DNA of 7,185 nt from an uncultured Fidelibacterota bacterium (GTDB lineage: Bacteria; Fidelibacterota; Marinisomatia; Marinisomatales; UBA8229): positions 1-7,185 of the forward strand of contig CAJXJG010000089.1 in NCBI GenBank assembly GCA_913054425.1, in the 5' to 3' direction. The position numbers and the translations under genes are program-made. The notes under the pieces are model-generated. The model made no database searches. It was not told the DNA's origin and saw nothing but the letters and a program-made list of their open reading frames with translations. Shown piece after piece: positions 7,027 through 7,185 of the stretch; position 1 is the first letter of the stretch, and the number at the start of each line of letters is the position of its first letter.

Positions 7027-7185
7027 CATTATCAGGATCCAGTTCAGCCAGATCCATAAGAATATCTATTTGGGTTAACACGGTCAGTACGCGGGTCAGG
7101 GTCTCTGCGTGGGCCTTGAGAAACATGAGTGTATGGTGGTTTCTCGGTGTGATTTCGTACACTTCATCGAGTCCCACAATCATGT
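6986..7185 (-). CDS. Unrecognised protein, C-terminal part or short protein (runs to the right edge)
   Basis: Read on the - strand, an open frame enters from the right edge and ends in TAA at 6988-6986. An ATG at 7183-7181 gives 65 residues, but the codon before it is cut by the window, so the true start may lie beyond. I do not recognise the product. It is acidic and Leu-rich, probably helical, with no signal peptide or membrane segment, and ends in KGLEEISE. Support for a real gene comes from composition: the 165 bases after the GT2 stop contain about 45% G+C by hand count, with 58% in 7081-7140, and many codons end in G or C, unlike the AT-rich genes to the left. It converges on the GT2 gene and overlaps its end by 34 bases. 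That it is real is likely but not certain. Confidence 0.5.
   Translation of the reverse strand, partial: MIVGLDEVYEITPRNHHTLMFLKAHAETLTRVLTVLTQIDILMDLAELDPDNEKIYTKGLEEISE

Noticed and set aside
1..7185. CRISPR array, tRNA, rRNA, insertion sequence, toxin-antitoxin or defence system
   Set aside because: No regularly spaced repeats, cloverleaf-like segments, terminal inverted repeats, transposase motifs or defence domains were seen in reading both strands; the window is filled by housekeeping and envelope-type genes.

Overview
The window carries four protein genes on the + strand, the first cut by the left edge, and the end of a probable fifth gene on the - strand at the right edge. It looks like an ordinary chromosomal segment of an AT-rich bacterium. 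I see no mobile element, CRISPR array, tRNA, rRNA or defence system, and nothing that clearly marks a new biological system. The best lineage guess is the FCB group (Bacteroidota, Marinimicrobia and relatives). This rests on a TMEM260/DUF2723-type membrane protein, a GT2 enzyme whose motifs resemble those common in that group, a DUF4139 protein, and the absence of any Shine-Dalgarno sequence before the three visible starts. The PHPPG form of a motif that I remember as GHPPG in Bacteroidota leans slightly toward Marinimicrobia-like lineages. This is inference from memory, not a database result.

Layout. 1-522 is the C-terminal part of a DUF4139-family beta-rich protein. 523-630 is a short spacer with a small inverted repeat. 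631-2712 is a complete recG of 693 codons with all helicase motifs intact. 2713-2971 is a gene-free AT-rich spacer with an imperfect hairpin just after recG and two further inverted repeats. 2972-5911 is a 979-residue DUF2723 polytopic membrane protein, probably a GT-C type glycosyltransferase. After 52 bases follows a GT2 glycosyltransferase, 5964-7019. A - strand reading frame runs in from the right edge, stops at 6986 and overlaps the GT2 tail by 34 bases. Its base composition is clearly richer in GC.

How the genes work together. recG is DNA repair housekeeping and has no evident link to its neighbours. The DUF2723 and GT2 genes are close and co-directional. Both look like sugar-transfer enzymes, one in the membrane and one at its cytoplasmic face, so a small surface-glycosylation unit is a reasonable inference. 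The hairpin after recG and the 259-base spacer suggest this pair is transcribed separately from recG. One curiosity is that recG and the DUF2723 gene are each preceded by a 4- or 5-codon ATG mini-ORF whose TAA directly abuts the gene's ATG.
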